This document shows, one piece after another, positions 19,289 through 28,458 of a stretch of 64,000 bases of DNA (the stretch's first letter is position 1; each line of letters begins with the position of its first letter). Origin of the DNA: Flexivirga alba (GTDB lineage: Bacteria; Actinomycetota; Actinomycetes; Actinomycetales; Dermatophilaceae); the NCBI RefSeq assembly GCF_042661025.1, contig NZ_JBHSWH010000001.1:868001-932000 (forward strand), given 5' to 3'. A program made the position numbers and the translations under genes. Under the pieces are notes generated by a model that searched no databases, had not been told where the DNA came from, and saw only the letters and a program-made list of their open reading frames with translations.

Positions 19289-19305
19289 ATAGAATGAAAT
19301 TCTAT
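19289..19305. promoter_or_regulatory. AT-rich operator ATAGAAT-GAA-ATTCTAT between rpiR and nagB
   Basis: A perfect 7-bp inverted repeat, strikingly AT-rich in a genome where AT runs are rare. It lies between the divergent regulator and nagB, 28 bases before the nagB ATG. It contains GAAATTC, similar to the TGAAATTN words of MurR/RpiR operators, so it is the likely site for the adjacent regulator. Confidence 0.7.
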
Positions 19306-19332
19306 TACAGAGGCGAGAAAGGGTTCCTCACC

Positions 19333-20079
19333 ATGCATCTCGAGGTCGTGGCAGACGACGCGGCGCTGGGCCGCGTCGGCGCCGATCGGATCCTGCAGGC
19401 TCGCGCCGACGGCGCGCTGCACGTCCTCGGTGTCGCGACCGGCGGCACCCCCGCCAGCACCTACCGCGAGCTGGCCCGTCGCAGCGACGGTCGGCTCAAG
19501 GACGTGCGGCTGGCCGCTCTCGACGAGTATGTCGGGCTGCCTGCCGAACACCCAGGCAGTTACACGTCGTTCGTGCGCCGGAACATCGCCGAACCGCTCG
19601 GCATAGCGCCGGAGCATGTCGCCGTACCCCGGGCGGCGGCTCACGATCTGGAGGCGGCGGCGGCCCTCTTCGAGCAGCAGCTGCGCGACGCAGGCGGCGT
19701 CGACCTGCAGATCCTCGGCATCGGCGCCAATGGCCATATCGGCTTCAATGAGCCCGGATCCCAAGCGGATTCGCGCACTCGCGCTGTCACGTTGGCCGAG
19801 CGCACTCGGCAGGACAACGCCCGCTTCTTCGACTCACCGGACGACGTGCCGCGCGAAGCGCTGACACAGGGCATCGGCACGATCCTGGAAGCGCGCCGGA
19901 TCCTGCTGTTGGCCTCCGGCCCCCGGAAGGCTGACGCGCTGGCCCGCGCCATGGAGCAACCGCCCTCGGCGGATTGCCCCGCATCGTGGTTGCAGCGACA
20001 CCCCGACGTGCTGGTTGTCGCCGACCAGGCGGCTGCCGCCGCGCTGTCGCGCCGCTCGCTCAGCCACCAGGGCGCCTGA
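19333..20079 (+). CDS. nagB: Glucosamine-6-phosphate deaminase
   Basis: Converts glucosamine-6-phosphate to fructose-6-phosphate and ammonia, feeding amino sugars into glycolysis. VLGVATGGTPASTYREL is the N-terminal phosphosugar loop. ALDEYVGLPAEHPGSY contains the catalytic Asp region, and LGIGANGHIGFNEPGS is the NagB signature with the catalytic His. 248 residues, slightly short but complete. Start at ATG 19333 (HLEVVADDAA); the upstream in-frame ATG at 19294 lies inside the operator. Divergent from an RpiR regulator. It provides the catabolic end of the GH84/GH3 amino-sugar theme elsewhere in the window. Confidence 0.95.
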   Translation: MHLEVVADDAALGRVGADRILQARADGALHVLGVATGGTPASTYRELARRSDGRLKDVRLAALDEYVGLPAEHPGSYTSFVRRNIAEPLGIAPEHVAVPRAAAHDLEAAAALFEQQLRDAGGVDLQILGIGANGHIGFNEPGSQADSRTRAVTLAERTRQDNARFFDSPDDVPREALTQGIGTILEARRILLLASGPRKADALARAMEQPPSADCPASWLQRHPDVLVVADQAAAAALSRRSLSHQGA

Positions 20080-20121
20080 CACGCCATACTGGCCGAGACG
20101 GATCGGCCTCAGGAGGAACTC

Positions 20122-20542
20122 GTGAGCATCGCGGCCTTGATCACCTGGGTTCTGGCCGCGTCCATGGGCGCGTTCCTGCTCCTGACCTGGATCTCGAACG
20201 GCGGCCTGCAGAAGGGCACCGAAGGTCGCGCGTCGCGCTTCGCGCCGCCGCTGATCCTGGGTCACGCCGGTACTCGCTGCGGTCGGCCTCGCGATCTGGG
20301 TCTGGTACCTCGTCAGTGGGGCGAAGGCGCTGCCCTGGGTCTGCCTCGGAGTGCTCGTCGTCGTCGCGTCGTTGGGCCTGACGATGTTCGGCCTCTGGTT
20401 CGCGGCTGGCAACATCACTCGCGGCCGGCACGCGCATAAGCCTCGACACGCCGCCGAGGATCACCTGCCCCCACCCGCCGTTCTCGTGCACGGGATGTTC
20501 GCCGTGACGACGGTCGTGCTCGTCGTCCTGACTGCAGTGTGA
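20122..20542 (+). CDS. Four-helix membrane protein of unknown function, frameshifted near 20268
   Basis: GTG 20122 is preceded by AGGAGGA. The first part (SIAALITWVLAASMGAFLLL) and, after the break, LGVLVVVASLGLTMFGLWFAAGN with a C-terminal hydrophobic helix form a 139-140-residue four-helix protein. The frame changes at GCCGGTACTC (about 20266-20275): dropping one G or adding two gives a continuous VLAAVGLAIWVWYLVSG helix. Unlike the other breaks in the window, the direction of the error is ambiguous. No enzyme motif is visible. It precedes the YbaK gene by 19 bases on the same strand, so it may be co-transcribed. Confidence 0.65.
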
Positions 20543-20561
20543 GTCCTCGAGGAAAGTCACC

Positions 20562-21037
20562 GTGACCACAGGCAGCGAGGAGCGAGCGACGCAGGCATTG
20601 GCTGCGTCCGGCATCTCCTACGAGATCGTGCGGCACGGGCCGGTCAACTCCTCGCCGAGGCGGCCGCCGTCCGCGGCATCGAGCCGGCACAGATCGCCAA
20701 GACCATCGTCGTACGCCGTGACGACGACGACGACTACCTCTTCGTGTTGGTGCCCGGCGATCGCAAAATCTCCTGGCCGAAGCTTCGGGATCTGCTTGGC
20801 GTCAAACGGCTTTCGATGCCCGACGCGGCGACCGCCTTCGCCGTCACCGGCTACGAACGCGGCACCACCACGCCGTTCGGGTCGCTGCATCCGTGGCCGG
20901 TGATCGCCGATTCGCGTGTCACCGGCACCATCTCGATCGGCGCCGGCGATCACGGCGTCTCGGCGACGGTCGACGCGGCGCGACTGCTTGCGGCGCTGGA
21001 CGCCGACGTCGCGGACGTGACCGAGTCACTGGGCTGA
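20562..21037 (+). CDS. YbaK/EbsC-type aminoacyl-tRNA deacylase, one-base frameshift near 20650
   Basis: Hydrolyses mischarged aminoacyl-tRNA (Cys-tRNAPro type in the family). The start GTG 20562 follows GAGGAAAG. ALAASGISYEIVRHG is the N-terminal strand; after the break come AAVRGIEPAQIAKTIVVR (family lysine), LFVLVPGDRKISWPKL, and GYERGTTTPFGSLHPWPVI (substrate loop). One extra C at 20650-20651 (AACTCCCTCGCC) restores VNSLAEAAAVRG and a 158-residue protein, the normal YbaK length. I treat it as an intact gene with a sequencing deletion. Convergent with the membrane gene at 21047. Confidence 0.85.
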
Positions 21038-21046
21038 CGGACCGAC

Positions 21047-21756
21047 TCAGTGCCGGAGCCGGAAGCCCCGGTCCTGCCACGCGCTGATCCACGGGCCGGC
21101 GAGGACCACCGCGAGGATGACGGCCGAGGCCGCCATACCAGCGAGAACCGCGATGCGGGCGCTGACCCCGGCGACCCGTCCCCCGCGCGACCGCCGGCGA
21201 TCTTGACCGCACGCACGGTCCGCCCGAGTACGTGCAGGGTCATGACTGCCAGCCAGGCGAAGAACGTTGCCTGGTGCAGGAAGAGCCCGGTGACCGGCAG
21301 CCCGAGTAGGCCATGGCGTCGCTCGGCGGGTCCCTGCACGGCGACCACGATGCCGGTCGCGAGCACGGCGAGCGTGAGCAGTATGACGAGCGGACCGAGC
21401 ACTCGCATCACCAACTGTGGCGGCCCCGCCAGCCGGTATGACGGCTCTCCGGTGTAAAACCGGACGATGCGCCAACCCGTGCTGGCGACCTTCAACAGGG
21501 CCGGCGGGATCAGCAGCAGACCGACGACGATGTGCCAGCTGATCAGGCCGTGTATGTCGAGGACCGTCACCCCCTCGATCGCGAGCAGCACGAGCAGCAC
21601 CAGTCCCGTCCAGGCGGTGATCCGTGCGTTACCGGCAGGGCCACCGGTGCGTGGCAGCGCCGGGTCGGAACGCGGTGTGCGATCGGTCAGTTCGTCGAGG
21701 GCCACTTGTGCGGCGCGTCGTGCCGGGGTCGACGCTCCTGGCTGTGCGGCAGGCAT
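21047..21756 (-). CDS. Cytochrome b561-like integral membrane protein, one-base frameshift at the C5 run 21180-21184
   Basis: A 236-residue membrane protein with about five helices: GLVLLVLLAIEGVTVLDIHG, WHIVVGLLLIPPALLKVAS, LVILLTLAVLATGIVVAV, LFLHQATFFAWLAVMTLHVLG, and the frame-shifted C-terminus ARIAVLAGMAASAVILAVVL. Histidines in helices (SWHIVVG, FLHQATF, TLHVLGR) are placed as haem ligands in b561-type proteins, hence the label; the haem is inferred. One more C at 21180-21184 joins VKIAGGRAGG to RVAGVSARIAVL. Probably a membrane electron-transfer or haem-binding protein. Confidence 0.7.
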
Positions 21757-21892
21757 CCCGCAATTGTCCGCGCGAATGGCCGATTCGGGGTACTGGCTCT
21801 TCGTGTTCTCTCAGCAAAGTCGGTGATGCCGCGTCTGTCGGTGGCTCCGGGTTGACTGACGGCCCGACCGAGCCCTCTCGAAATGAGTGACC

Positions 21893-22561
21893 ATGACGCC
21901 TCCGCCTCTTGCGCACCCCGCCGACCTGGCCACTGTTCGTGCGTCGTATGACGCCGTCGCAGACAGCTATGCGCGCATGGTGACGACCGACGGACTGGGC
22001 GACATCCGGCAGCCGCCCTGGCTGCGCGCCGCGATCGACGTCTTCGCCGACGATGTCGCCGGCATCGGGCCGGTGCTGGACGTGGGCTGCGGCCCGGGCA
22101 CGGTGACCGCATACCTCGCCGAGCGCGGCGTCGACGTCTCGGGAGTCGACCTGTCGCCACGGATGATCGACAACGCACGGCGCCTGCATCCGGAGTGCCG
22201 TTTCGCGGTCGGCTCGTGGACCGAGCTGGACCTCGCGCCCGCGTCACACGGCGGGATCCTCGGCTGGTGGTCACTGTTCAACCTGCCGCGCGACCTCGTG
22301 CCGCAAGTGCTCGCGCACTGCGCCACCGCATTGAAGCCCGGCGGCCAGCTGATCATCGCCACCCATGTCGGCGACGAGGACGTCCAGCGCAACGAGGCGT
22401 ATGGCGATGTGCCCGTGCGCTGGACCACGCATCGCTGGCAGCCGGAGCAACTCGCGGACATGCTGTCGGCGGCCGGGCTGCCGCCGACGGCAGAGCTGCG
22501 TCTCACGCCCGCAGTCGGCTCCGGCCGGGCCGTGGTGCTCGTCGGGCAACGCGACGACTGA
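21893..22561 (+). CDS. Class I SAM-dependent methyltransferase
   Basis: A 222-residue methyltransferase. SYDAVADSYARMV is the usual N-terminal helix, VLDVGCGPGTVTAYLAERG is motif I, and VSGVDLSPRMIDNARR is motif II. GGILGWWSLFNLPRD and LKPGGQLIIATHVGDED complete the fold. Start at ATG 21893, with GTG 21887 as a two-residue alternative. Not in an obvious operon. It resembles small-molecule O/N/C-methyltransferases; no substrate can be named. Confidence 0.85.
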   Translation: MTPPPLAHPADLATVRASYDAVADSYARMVTTDGLGDIRQPPWLRAAIDVFADDVAGIGPVLDVGCGPGTVTAYLAERGVDVSGVDLSPRMIDNARRLHPECRFAVGSWTELDLAPASHGGILGWWSLFNLPRDLVPQVLAHCATALKPGGQLIIATHVGDEDVQRNEAYGDVPVRWTTHRWQPEQLADMLSAAGLPPTAELRLTPAVGSGRAVVLVGQRDD

Positions 22562-22586
22562 CCGGCAGCGGCCGCTGCGCGGTGAC

Positions 22587-23909
22587 TCAGCTGGTGGCGA
22601 GTGGCGCCAACGAGTTCCCGGGTGCGATGTGCCCGCAGCTCGACGGTGCGGCCTTGCCGGCGAAGCGGTCGTTGAGCCAGCCGAGGGACTGGACCGCCCA
22701 ACCCGGCTCGGCGGTGTTGTGGCTCAGCAGGTCGTACTGCTGGTAACTGATCTTGCTGTTGCCGGTGGCGCAGAACTGCCGCGCGAGCGCCCGCACATCA
22801 CCGGTGACGGTGATGCCGTCGCCGGCGCCGATGCCCGGGAGGTTGTTGGTGAGCGTCCCCTCGAGCGCGCCATTGGCGCCCTGCCCGAGGAACATCGGGA
22901 CGGTCGGCGTCGGGGCCGGGCCCATGTTGATCTTGTTGAGGGTGCGCGCCAGCGGCGGGATGGACTGGAGGGTGGAGTACTGCGGTTTGAACAGCTGTTG
23001 CCAACGCAGGTACGGGTAGCGACCGAGGACGTTGACCATCGCCTCGTGGCTCAGGGTTGGGAGCACCTGCTTGCCGTAGTCGCTGAGGTATGGCGAGAGG
23101 TCGACGCCATACGCACGGGCCGTGGTCGCCATCATCGTCGGCATGACACCCGCCCACAGCAGACTGCCGTTCGCGTACTCCGTCATGTGGGCGGGGTCGA
23201 CGACCACTCCGCCGACGGCCGCACCGACCAGTTGCTTGTCGACGTCCGGCGCATACTTCGGCGCGAGCTGCGCCGCCCACGTCGTCGCTATCGAGCCACC
23301 GGAGTAGCCGACCATCCCGATGCGCGTGCTGGTGTTCAGCCCGGTGGCCGCATCGTGGGTCGTCGCGCGGATCGAGTCCAGCGTGTTCGTGCCGTACTCC
23401 GGAGCAGCCAAGAAGTCGGCCGTCTGGCCTTCCGTGTCGGCGATGATCACCGAATAGCCCTGGGTCAACAGCGGCACGATCATCAGGGTCTCCGTGTCGA
23501 ACAGCGCGCTGCCGAGACGCACGTCGCCGGCAATCGCCCGGGACGGACCGTCCGCCGGATTTCCGGAGTCGTAGTACGACTGGTACGCAACAGCTTTCGA
23601 CGGGTCACCGCCGCCGACCGGCTTCAGGATCGAGGTGACGTTCACGGTCGGACGACCCTGGGCGTCGATGGTCCGGTAGAGGATCTGGACCGCTTTCACC
23701 GGTGTCGGAATGCCCAGCACGTGATAGGACAGCGTCCGCGTCTTGAGCACCGCACCCGGCTCGTATGACGAGAGTGGCGCGCTTCCCGAGTAGCTGAAGA
23801 ACGGGTCCGTGGTCGTCGCGTGTGCAAGCGGTGCCACCCCGACGCCGGCGACCGAAGCCGTGAGAGTCAGCGCAACGGCTGCAGCGGAGCGGATCGTGGA
23901 ACGCATCAT
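22587..23909 (-). CDS. Secreted lipase, LIP (secretory lipase) family
   Basis: An extracellular alpha/beta-hydrolase of about 440 residues. The N-terminal signal peptide runs MMRSTIRSAAAVALTLTASVAGVGVAPLAHA with AHA as likely cleavage site. The catalytic serine lies in GMVGYSGGSIATTWAAQLA (GxSxG), preceded by YSVIIADTEGQTADF. The C-terminal TVPMFLGQGANGALEGT and YDLLSHNTAEPG carry the acid and His of the triad in this family, which is common in actinobacteria and yeasts. Start at ATG 23909; the longer frame has no signal-like start. It hydrolyses triacylglycerols or esters outside the cell. Confidence 0.9.
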   Translation of the reverse strand: MMRSTIRSAAAVALTLTASVAGVGVAPLAHATTTDPFFSYSGSAPLSSYEPGAVLKTRTLSYHVLGIPTPVKAVQILYRTIDAQGRPTVNVTSILKPVGGGDPSKAVAYQSYYDSGNPADGPSRAIAGDVRLGSALFDTETLMIVPLLTQGYSVIIADTEGQTADFLAAPEYGTNTLDSIRATTHDAATGLNTSTRIGMVGYSGGSIATTWAAQLAPKYAPDVDKQLVGAAVGGVVVDPAHMTEYANGSLLWAGVMPTMMATTARAYGVDLSPYLSDYGKQVLPTLSHEAMVNVLGRYPYLRWQQLFKPQYSTLQSIPPLARTLNKINMGPAPTPTVPMFLGQGANGALEGTLTNNLPGIGAGDGITVTGDVRALARQFCATGNSKISYQQYDLLSHNTAEPGWAVQSLGWLNDRFAGKAAPSSCGHIAPGNSLAPLATS

Positions 23910-23988
23910 AGGCTGCCTCTGACGGTGGTCGGTGTGTGCTGGGCACGCCAAAGTTACCACTCGGTAACCATCGATGGTGGTCCGTCAG

Positions 23989-25211
23989 TCAGTCGACTCG
24001 ACCGGTGACGACGGCGGCGAACTGGTCGAGCATCCAGTCCAGGTCGTCCTCCTCGATGACCAGCGGCGGCGCCAACCGGACGGTCGAGCCGTGGGTCTCC
24101 TTCGCCAGGACGCCGCGTGCGGCCAGGCGCTCACACAGTTCGCGGCCGGTCATCAGGTCGGGGTCGACGTCGACACCGGCCCACAGCCCGCGGGTGCGGA
24201 CGGCGACGACGCCTCGATCGATGAGGTCACGCAGCCCCTCGTCGAGCCGCCGGCCCAGACGCGCCGCGCGCTGCTGATACTCGCCGGTTGCGAGCAGGTC
24301 GACCACCGCATGGCCGACGGCGGCGGCGAGCGGGTTGCCGCCGAAGGTCGAGCCATGGTTGCCGGGATGTATGACGTCGAGCACGTCGTGGTTCGCGACG
24401 ATCGCGGACACCGGCACGATGCCACCGCCGAGTGCCTTACCGAGGATGTAGATGTCCGGCACGACCTCCTCCAGGTCACACGCGAACGTCGTGCCGGTGC
24501 GGCCCAGGCCGGACTGGATCTCGTCGGCGACGAAGAGCACCCCCGTCGCGTCGTGAGCTCCCGGACCTCACGCAGGAAGCCTTCCGGTGGCACGATCACT
24601 CCGCCTTCGCCCTGGATCGGCTCCATCAGGACTGCGGCCGTGTTGTCGTCGATGGCTGCGTCGAGTGCGGCGAGGTCGCCATACGGGACCGAGCGGAAGC
24701 CGGGCGTGACCGGACCGAAACCGCCTCGTGCGTCCGGGTCGTCGGAGAACCCGACGATAGTGGTGGTCCGGCCGTGAAAATTCCCCTGTGCGACAACGAT
24801 GTTCGCCTGATCGGCAGGGACGCCCTTGACGTCATACGCCCATTTCCGGGAGACCTTGATCGCGGTCTCGACCGCTTCCGCGCCGGTGTTCATCGGCAGG
24901 ACCAGATCCTTGCCGGCAAGCGCGGCGAGCGCCCGGCAGAACGGACCGAGCTCCGCGTTGTGGAAGGCCCGACTGGTGAGGGTGACCCGGTTCAGCTGGG
25001 CGTGCGCGGTCGCGAGCAGCTTCGGGTGCCCGTGGCCGAAGTTGAGCGCCGAATAGCCGGCCAGGCAGTCCAGGTAGCGCTTCCCGTCCAGGTCGGTGAC
25101 CCACGCGCCGTCGGCCTCGGCGACCACGACGGGCAGCGGGTGGTAGTTGTGCGCGACGTAGGTGTCGTCGACCTCGATGGCCGCAGTGTTCTTCGCATTG
25201 GACGCCGTCAT
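23989..25211 (-). CDS. rocD: Ornithine aminotransferase, one-base frameshift near 24540-24561
   Basis: A PLP enzyme transferring the delta-amino group of ornithine to 2-oxoglutarate. YLDCLAGYSALNFGHGHPKL, MNTGAEAVETAIKVSRKW, VLMEPIQGEGGVIVPP, then in the second frame VADEIQSGLGRTG and YILGKALGGGIVPVSA (PLP lysine) followed by GSTFGGNPLAAA. All are signatures of class III OAT. The frame switches between 24540 and 24561; one missing G on the minus strand (in GGGGG, or GAGGCT read as GAGCT) restores about 407 residues, the usual length. ATG 25211 is chosen, with ATG 25223 as alternative. Family members feed arginine/ornithine carbon to glutamate and proline. Confidence 0.9.
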
Positions 25212-25243
25212 ACCTCCCAGCATCGCGGATGGTGGCAGTCGTG

Positions 25244-26220
25244 TCAGTCAATCCCCCGCAGCCGTGCCGCCAAGTTCACCCAGGTGTTGGTGACCTGCAT
25301 GCCGAGGCCGGTGTAGAGACCGAGTGCGCCGGTCCGGGAGTCGGTCGAAAGCTCGCAACCGGTGGCGCCGTCGTCCAGCGCGATCGCGAAGACATCGGCG
25401 AGCAGTGCCCGGGCAAAGCCCCGACCGCGTGCATCTGCGCGAACGGCGAGCCGGTCGACATACAGCGTGCCGTGATTGGTGTCGATGACCGAAAACAGTG
25501 CTCCCACAAGGCTTTCCCCGTCCGGGGTGTCGCGACACAGGACGCGCATGTGCCAATCCTCGAAGCCGGGCCGCTGGTAGGTCTGCGCGGCGAAATCGGC
25601 ATACGACGCCTTCTGGCGAACGGACCACTCGAGGAAGGCATCCTCGAGCACGTCGTATGCCGCAAGCCGATCCTGCGTCGATGTGGCGTTCCGGATGCGG
25701 TGGCCGTCCGGCAGCGCGCGCTGCTCGATGTGCACGTCCGACGGCAGGCGCAGTGTCCATGACGTCCAGCGCTCGGTATAGCCGAGACGGCGCAGCAGGT
25801 GCTCTCCCGCGGAACCCTGCGGCACCGGCATACCGACCGCCGTCGCGCCCACAGCACGGGCGCGGACACACACCCACCTGGCCAACGCGGTCCCCAAACC
25901 CCTTCCCCGGTGGGCCGGTTGGACCGTCGCGTCATACCGATCGCGCCCCGGGTACTCCGCGTATGCCGCCAGCTCCCCAGCCGGGGTGAAGACACCAACC
26001 GTGCTCGCGCCGACGTCGAAGGACGGCCGCTGCCAGTCGCTCACGATGTCGGCCTCCTCGATGCCCACCTCGCCCGTGTCGTGTAGCTCGGAGGCGGCCA
26101 TCGTCGTTGCGACCGCTGCAGCGTCGGTGAACCGCAGCGCCCGAGCCTCCCAGCCCGGGAAGGACACCGGGTCCAACCCGAGCCCGGCGAAGTCGGGAGT
26201 GGCGGGGGTTCGATCGTCAT
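25244..26220 (-). CDS. Tandem GNAT acetyltransferase (two-domain, MshD-like layout), probable frameshift at 26204-26208
   Basis: Two GNAT domains. In the first, AYAEYPGRDRYDATVQPAHRGRGLGTALARWV holds one acetyl-CoA loop (RGRGLG). The second has TLYVDRLAVRADARGRGFARALL (second loop) and GALGLYTGLGMQV. The only good start, ATG 26220 (MTIEPP), is out of frame with the body; an extra C in the C5 run on the minus strand would read MTIEPPATPDFAGLGLDPV and give 325 residues. Without it there is no plausible start, since the open frame runs far upstream through a non-coding-like region. The layout resembles mycothiol synthase but lacks evidence of that specificity. Confidence 0.75.
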
Positions 26221-26384
26221 ACCGTCGATCTTGGCCGGTGGACGGTAGTCGCCGCAGCAGATTTTCGGCCACCCTCGCGATAGCACGCCGAGTATATGGG
26301 CCCCGTTCCGATCCGAATCCGCCTCCGTGACGAACCACCGCATGTGACGAGTAGTCGTCGCACGCCGATCGCGAAGGAGTCGCC

Positions 26385-26801
26385 ATGCTGAATCGTGCCC
26401 TGGGGCCGTCATTGAATTCTCGTTTCCGGCCGCTGGTCGTCGTCGCGGCAGTGGTCGCCGCAGCCGCGCACGTGCCGGTGATAGCGCCGCATCTGGATGA
26501 AGCGCCATACATGGGTGCGCTCTTCATCGTGTTGACAGCGGCCTGCCTGGTGCTCGCGGCGACGTTGACGGTGCGTGACAGCGAACGGGTCTACGCGCTC
26601 TCGGTGCTGACCTGCGGCCTCGCGGTCGTCGGGTACGCCGCTACTCGACTGGTCGCCTTCCCGATGCTTGCCGACGATGTGGGCAATTGGTTCGAGCCGC
26701 TCGGGATCGTCTCTGTTCTCAGCGAATCCGTTGTGATCGTCGCGGCAGGCCTCGCCATTCGTGGCCGGGGACGGCATACGTCGCAGATGGCCTGGTCGTA
26801 A
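26385..26801 (+). CDS. Small four-helix membrane protein, unknown function
   Basis: 138 residues with four hydrophobic segments: PLVVVAAVVAAAAHVPVIA, MGALFIVLTAACLVLAATL, YALSVLTCGLAVVGYAATRL, and PLGIVSVLSESVVIVAAGLAI. ATG 26385 follows GAAGGAG. The layout (His in helix one, Asp/Glu in the first loop) resembles small actinobacterial membrane proteins found near surface-protein loci, but I recognise no named family. Confidence 0.65.
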   Translation: MLNRALGPSLNSRFRPLVVVAAVVAAAAHVPVIAPHLDEAPYMGALFIVLTAACLVLAATLTVRDSERVYALSVLTCGLAVVGYAATRLVAFPMLADDVGNWFEPLGIVSVLSESVVIVAAGLAIRGRGRHTSQMAWS

Positions 26802-26943
26802 CCCGAAAAGTTTGTCGTCGTTCGTCCCATCCGGAATCTTCAGGGCCACGAACCACGGGGGTGACCGTGCCCACAGCGGCACGCCACACGGTCGGAGTGC
26901 ATATGTGCGCCGGCATTCAACCCGAAGGAACAGAGGAAGTCTC

Positions 26944-27717
26944 ATGAAGAAGCAGGCTCTACTCCTTGCCCCCGCCGCTGCGGCGGTGTGTCTGGGCATG
27001 GCCGCGGCTCCGGCAGCACATGCGGCCGACAGTTCGACGTCCTACCAGGCGACTCTTCAGTCCATCAACGGCTCGGGCGCCTCGGGCACGTTCTGGCTCA
27101 AGCTGACCGGCAACCAGGCGGTCATCACCGAGAAGACCACCGGTCTGGCTGCCACCTTCATGGGTGCGCCCTACCCGCACGTGCAGCACATCCACGGCGG
27201 CGCGATGGGTATGTGCCCGGACATGTCGGCGGACAAGAACGGAGACGGCGTCATCAGCACCACCGAGGGCGCGCCGCACTACGGCGGCATCGTGACGACC
27301 TTGTCCACGTCGGGTGACACCAGCCCGGCGTCGGGGACCAACATCAAGATCGCCCCCAGTGGCGGGAGCTACACCTATCAGCGCACCATCACACTGGATT
27401 CGACGACGATCGCCGATCTGAAGAACGGCTCCGCGGTCATCGTGGTGCACGGTCTCGACCCGTCGAAACTCTCCAAGCAGGCCCAGGGCGAGAAGAGTGA
27501 CCTGGTGCCGTCGCTGCCGCTGGCCGCGACCTCACCCACGCTCTGCGGCAAGGTCGTCAACTCGCAGATGTCGGGTATGCCGACCGGCGGCGTCCAGACC
27601 GGCGGCGGCGGAACCTCCGGCCTGCAGAATGCCGGATTGTTCTATGCCGCAGGTGTTCTCGCGCTCGGTGCCGGTGGCACCTTGGCCGCTCGCCGCAAGT
27701 TCGGCAAGCAGCGCTGA
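26944..27717 (+). CDS. Secreted CHRD-like surface protein with C-terminal membrane anchor
   Basis: Signal peptide MKKQALLLAPAAAAVCLGMAAAPAAHA, then a beta-rich domain with PYPHVQHIHGGAMGMCPDM (CHRD-like HxxHxG). The acidic turn DKNGDGVISTTEG is EF-hand-like and may bind calcium. The C-terminus is a Gly-rich linker, a hydrophobic helix (LFYAAGVLALGAGGTLAA) and a basic tail (RRKFGKQR), as in sortase substrates. A canonical LPxTG is absent; the nearest words are GMPTGG and VQTGG. Start at ATG 26944 after AGAGGAAG. A sortase gene starts seven bases after the stop, so this is its likely substrate. 257 residues. Confidence 0.78.
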   Translation: MKKQALLLAPAAAAVCLGMAAAPAAHAADSSTSYQATLQSINGSGASGTFWLKLTGNQAVITEKTTGLAATFMGAPYPHVQHIHGGAMGMCPDMSADKNGDGVISTTEGAPHYGGIVTTLSTSGDTSPASGTNIKIAPSGGSYTYQRTITLDSTTIADLKNGSAVIVVHGLDPSKLSKQAQGEKSDLVPSLPLAATSPTLCGKVVNSQMSGMPTGGVQTGGGGTSGLQNAGLFYAAGVLALGAGGTLAARRKFGKQR

Positions 27718-27723
27718 GTCGTC

Positions 27724-28443
27724 GTGACCCCCACTCGCCGCAGCCGACGCCGCAACCGCACGGTCCTTTCCGTGCTGGCTGCGGTGTTGGTCGTGGCTGC
27801 TGCCGTGGTGCTGGTCGTCGCAGTGCGCGGCCAGCACCACGCACCGCAACCACCGACGTCGGCCGCCCACCCGGCCGCTGAGGGCAATGCCGCCGCGCCG
27901 GCGCCCCACCCCAGCACGGATTCCCAGGGATCACAGGCGACACCCGTGCCGGCTGCGACCGTCGGGCCGATACTGGCCCGGTCCGCGCCGGTGTCGTTGA
28001 GCGTGCCGAGGATCGGCATCAAGAACGCGCCGCTGGCGAGGTACGGACTCGACAAGCACGACGAGGTCGCCATACCTCCGTCGCGGGCGAACACGCCCGC
28101 CGGATGGTTCACCGGTTCGCCGACACCCGGCCAGCTCGGTCCGTCGGTGATCGTCGGGCACGTCGACTCCGACAGCGGCCCGTCGGTGTTCTTCCGGCTG
28201 GGGCAATTGCGGGCCGGGGACCGCACGTCGGTGACCCTCGCCGATCATCGGGTTGCGGTCTTCGAGGTCGACAGCGTCGAGCGCTTCAAGAAGGCCGACT
28301 TCCCGACCCTGCGGGTCTACGGAAACCTCGATCACGCCGGGCTCCGGCTGATCACCTGCGGCGGCGCCTACGACACATCGATCCATCACTACGTGGACAA
28401 CATCGTCGTCTACGCCCACCTCGTGTCCAGCCATTCTGCCTGA
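27724..28443 (+). CDS. Actinobacterial class E/F-type sortase
   Basis: A membrane-anchored cysteine transpeptidase. The N-terminal basic patch and single helix (TVLSVLAAVLVVAAAVVLVVAV) are followed by a Pro/Ala/His-rich linker. The catalytic domain contains RIGIKNAPLARYGL, the active-site His in SVIVGHVDSDSGPSVF, and the active-site Cys in LRLITCGGAYD. The end YVDNIVVYAHLV fits class F, whose Arg lies just before the Cys (RLITC). The GTG start is seven bases after the surface-protein gene. 239 residues. It probably attaches that protein to the cell wall. Confidence 0.85.
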   Translation: MTPTRRSRRRNRTVLSVLAAVLVVAAAVVLVVAVRGQHHAPQPPTSAAHPAAEGNAAAPAPHPSTDSQGSQATPVPAATVGPILARSAPVSLSVPRIGIKNAPLARYGLDKHDEVAIPPSRANTPAGWFTGSPTPGQLGPSVIVGHVDSDSGPSVFFRLGQLRAGDRTSVTLADHRVAVFEVDSVERFKKADFPTLRVYGNLDHAGLRLITCGGAYDTSIHHYVDNIVVYAHLVSSHSA

Positions 28444-28458
28444 TCACGGAGGCCACTC

